A stretch of DNA of 5,463 nucleotides, taken from positions 1 to 5,463 of the forward strand of contig NATJ01000089.1 in assembly GCA_002085305.1 (NCBI GenBank). Direction: 5' to 3'. Origin of the DNA: Epsilonproteobacteria bacterium 4484_65. Lineage in GTDB: Bacteria > Campylobacterota > Campylobacteria > Campylobacterales > Sulfurovaceae. Both the position numbers and the translations under genes were made by a program. Below, piece by piece: positions 5,184 through 5,463 of this stretch. Position 1 is the first letter of the stretch. Every line of letters begins with the position of its first letter. Under the pieces are notes generated by a model that saw nothing but the letters and a program-made list of their open reading frames with translations, was not told the origin of the DNA and made no database searches.

Positions 5184-5193
5184 AGGAAAATCT

Positions 5194-5463
5194 ATGAAAA
5201 AAATCACCTCTACACTTTTAAGTGCTTCTGTAGCAGTTGCACTGATAAGCACACTTTCTCTGGCAGAAGGCAAAACACAGTGGGGCTATACAGGGCATGG
5301 TGCTCCAGAAGCTTGGGGAGAACTTGCTCCAGAATATAAGATATGCAGCACAGGTAAAAACCAGTCACCTGTCAACGTTACCACTTCTCTTGATGCTGAT
5401 CTTGCTGCCATAGCTCCAGAGTATACAAGCGCTTCAAGTGAGATCTTGAACAATGGCCATACT
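5194..5463 (+). CDS. Alpha-carbonic anhydrase, periplasmic, N-terminal part (3' end outside window)
   Basis: The first 90 codons of a zinc-dependent enzyme that interconverts CO2 and bicarbonate. Residues 1-24 are a Sec signal peptide ending LSLA, so the enzyme is periplasmic. The alpha-class start is clear: WGYTGHGAPEAWGEL at 30-44, then ICSTGKNQSPVNV at 50-62, the conserved GxxQSPV block. Next comes ILNNGHT at 84-90, where His89 corresponds to the proton-shuttle His64 of human carbonic anhydrase II. Cys51 is the first half of the disulfide usual in bacterial alpha enzymes. The three zinc histidines and the second cysteine lie beyond the window. The full protein would be expected near 240-250 residues. 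AAGGA sits 6 bases upstream of the ATG. In autotrophic or acid-exposed Campylobacterota such enzymes aid inorganic carbon supply or periplasmic pH control; which applies here is not visible. Confidence 0.92.
   Translation, partial: MKKITSTLLSASVAVALISTLSLAEGKTQWGYTGHGAPEAWGELAPEYKICSTGKNQSPVNVTTSLDADLAAIAPEYTSASSEILNNGHT

Noticed and set aside
1..5463. Mobile elements, CRISPR arrays, tRNA/rRNA genes, toxin-antitoxin pairs or defence genes.
   Set aside because: No transposase, regular spaced repeats, cloverleaf-like RNA or known defence motifs were seen. The small gene pair behind mogA lacks toxin or antitoxin hallmarks.

Overview
The window reads as chromosomal DNA of a free-living member of the Campylobacterota, probably close to Sulfurovum or Sulfurimonas. 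The grounds are the low GC content, a glycosylase resembling Helicobacter MagIII (a lineage-typical protein without an iron-sulfur cluster), and short, tightly packed genes with AT-rich spacers. A periplasmic rhodanese-fold protein beside an alpha-carbonic anhydrase fits a sulfur-oxidising or CO2-fixing lifestyle. The genus is inferred from protein character, not from a search.

Layout, left to right. (1) Positions 1-1640 hold a tightly packed plus-strand run: the C-terminus of a NUDIX hydrolase, a MagIII-like 3-methyladenine DNA glycosylase and a YbbO-like short-chain dehydrogenase. The first two are 10 bases apart if the preferred TTG start is right, or overlap by 11 bases with the alternative GTG. 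The last two share an ATGA. (2) Positions 1683-3263 encode a secreted, two-domain 5'-nucleotidase/UDP-sugar hydrolase of the UshA type, preceded by a reasonable sigma-70 promoter. (3) Positions 3336-4307 hold mogA (molybdopterin adenylyltransferase), a 69-residue soluble protein of unknown function and a 71-residue membrane protein; the last two also share an ATGA. (4) A minus-strand gene, 4320-5003, encodes an exported rhodanese-domain protein and converges on the mogA group with only 12 bases between stop codons. (5) A 190-base, very AT-rich divergent spacer separates it from the start of a periplasmic alpha-carbonic anhydrase that runs off the right edge.

Functionally this is mostly housekeeping: nucleotide and DNA repair, aldehyde or ketone reduction, periplasmic nucleotide salvage, molybdenum cofactor synthesis, periplasmic sulfur chemistry and periplasmic CO2/bicarbonate interconversion. 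There are no tRNA or rRNA genes, insertion sequences, CRISPR arrays or phage genes, and no gene-free stretch over 300 bases. I see no convincing new multi-gene system. The points most worth a second look are: a swapped His/Gln pair at the nucleotidase metal site with an added DxDxDG loop; the TTG start of the glycosylase; the cysteine pair in the rhodanese loop and its unclassified N-terminal module; two small unknown proteins behind mogA; and a tandem 11-base repeat and a 12-base palindrome in the rhodanese/carbonic anhydrase spacer.
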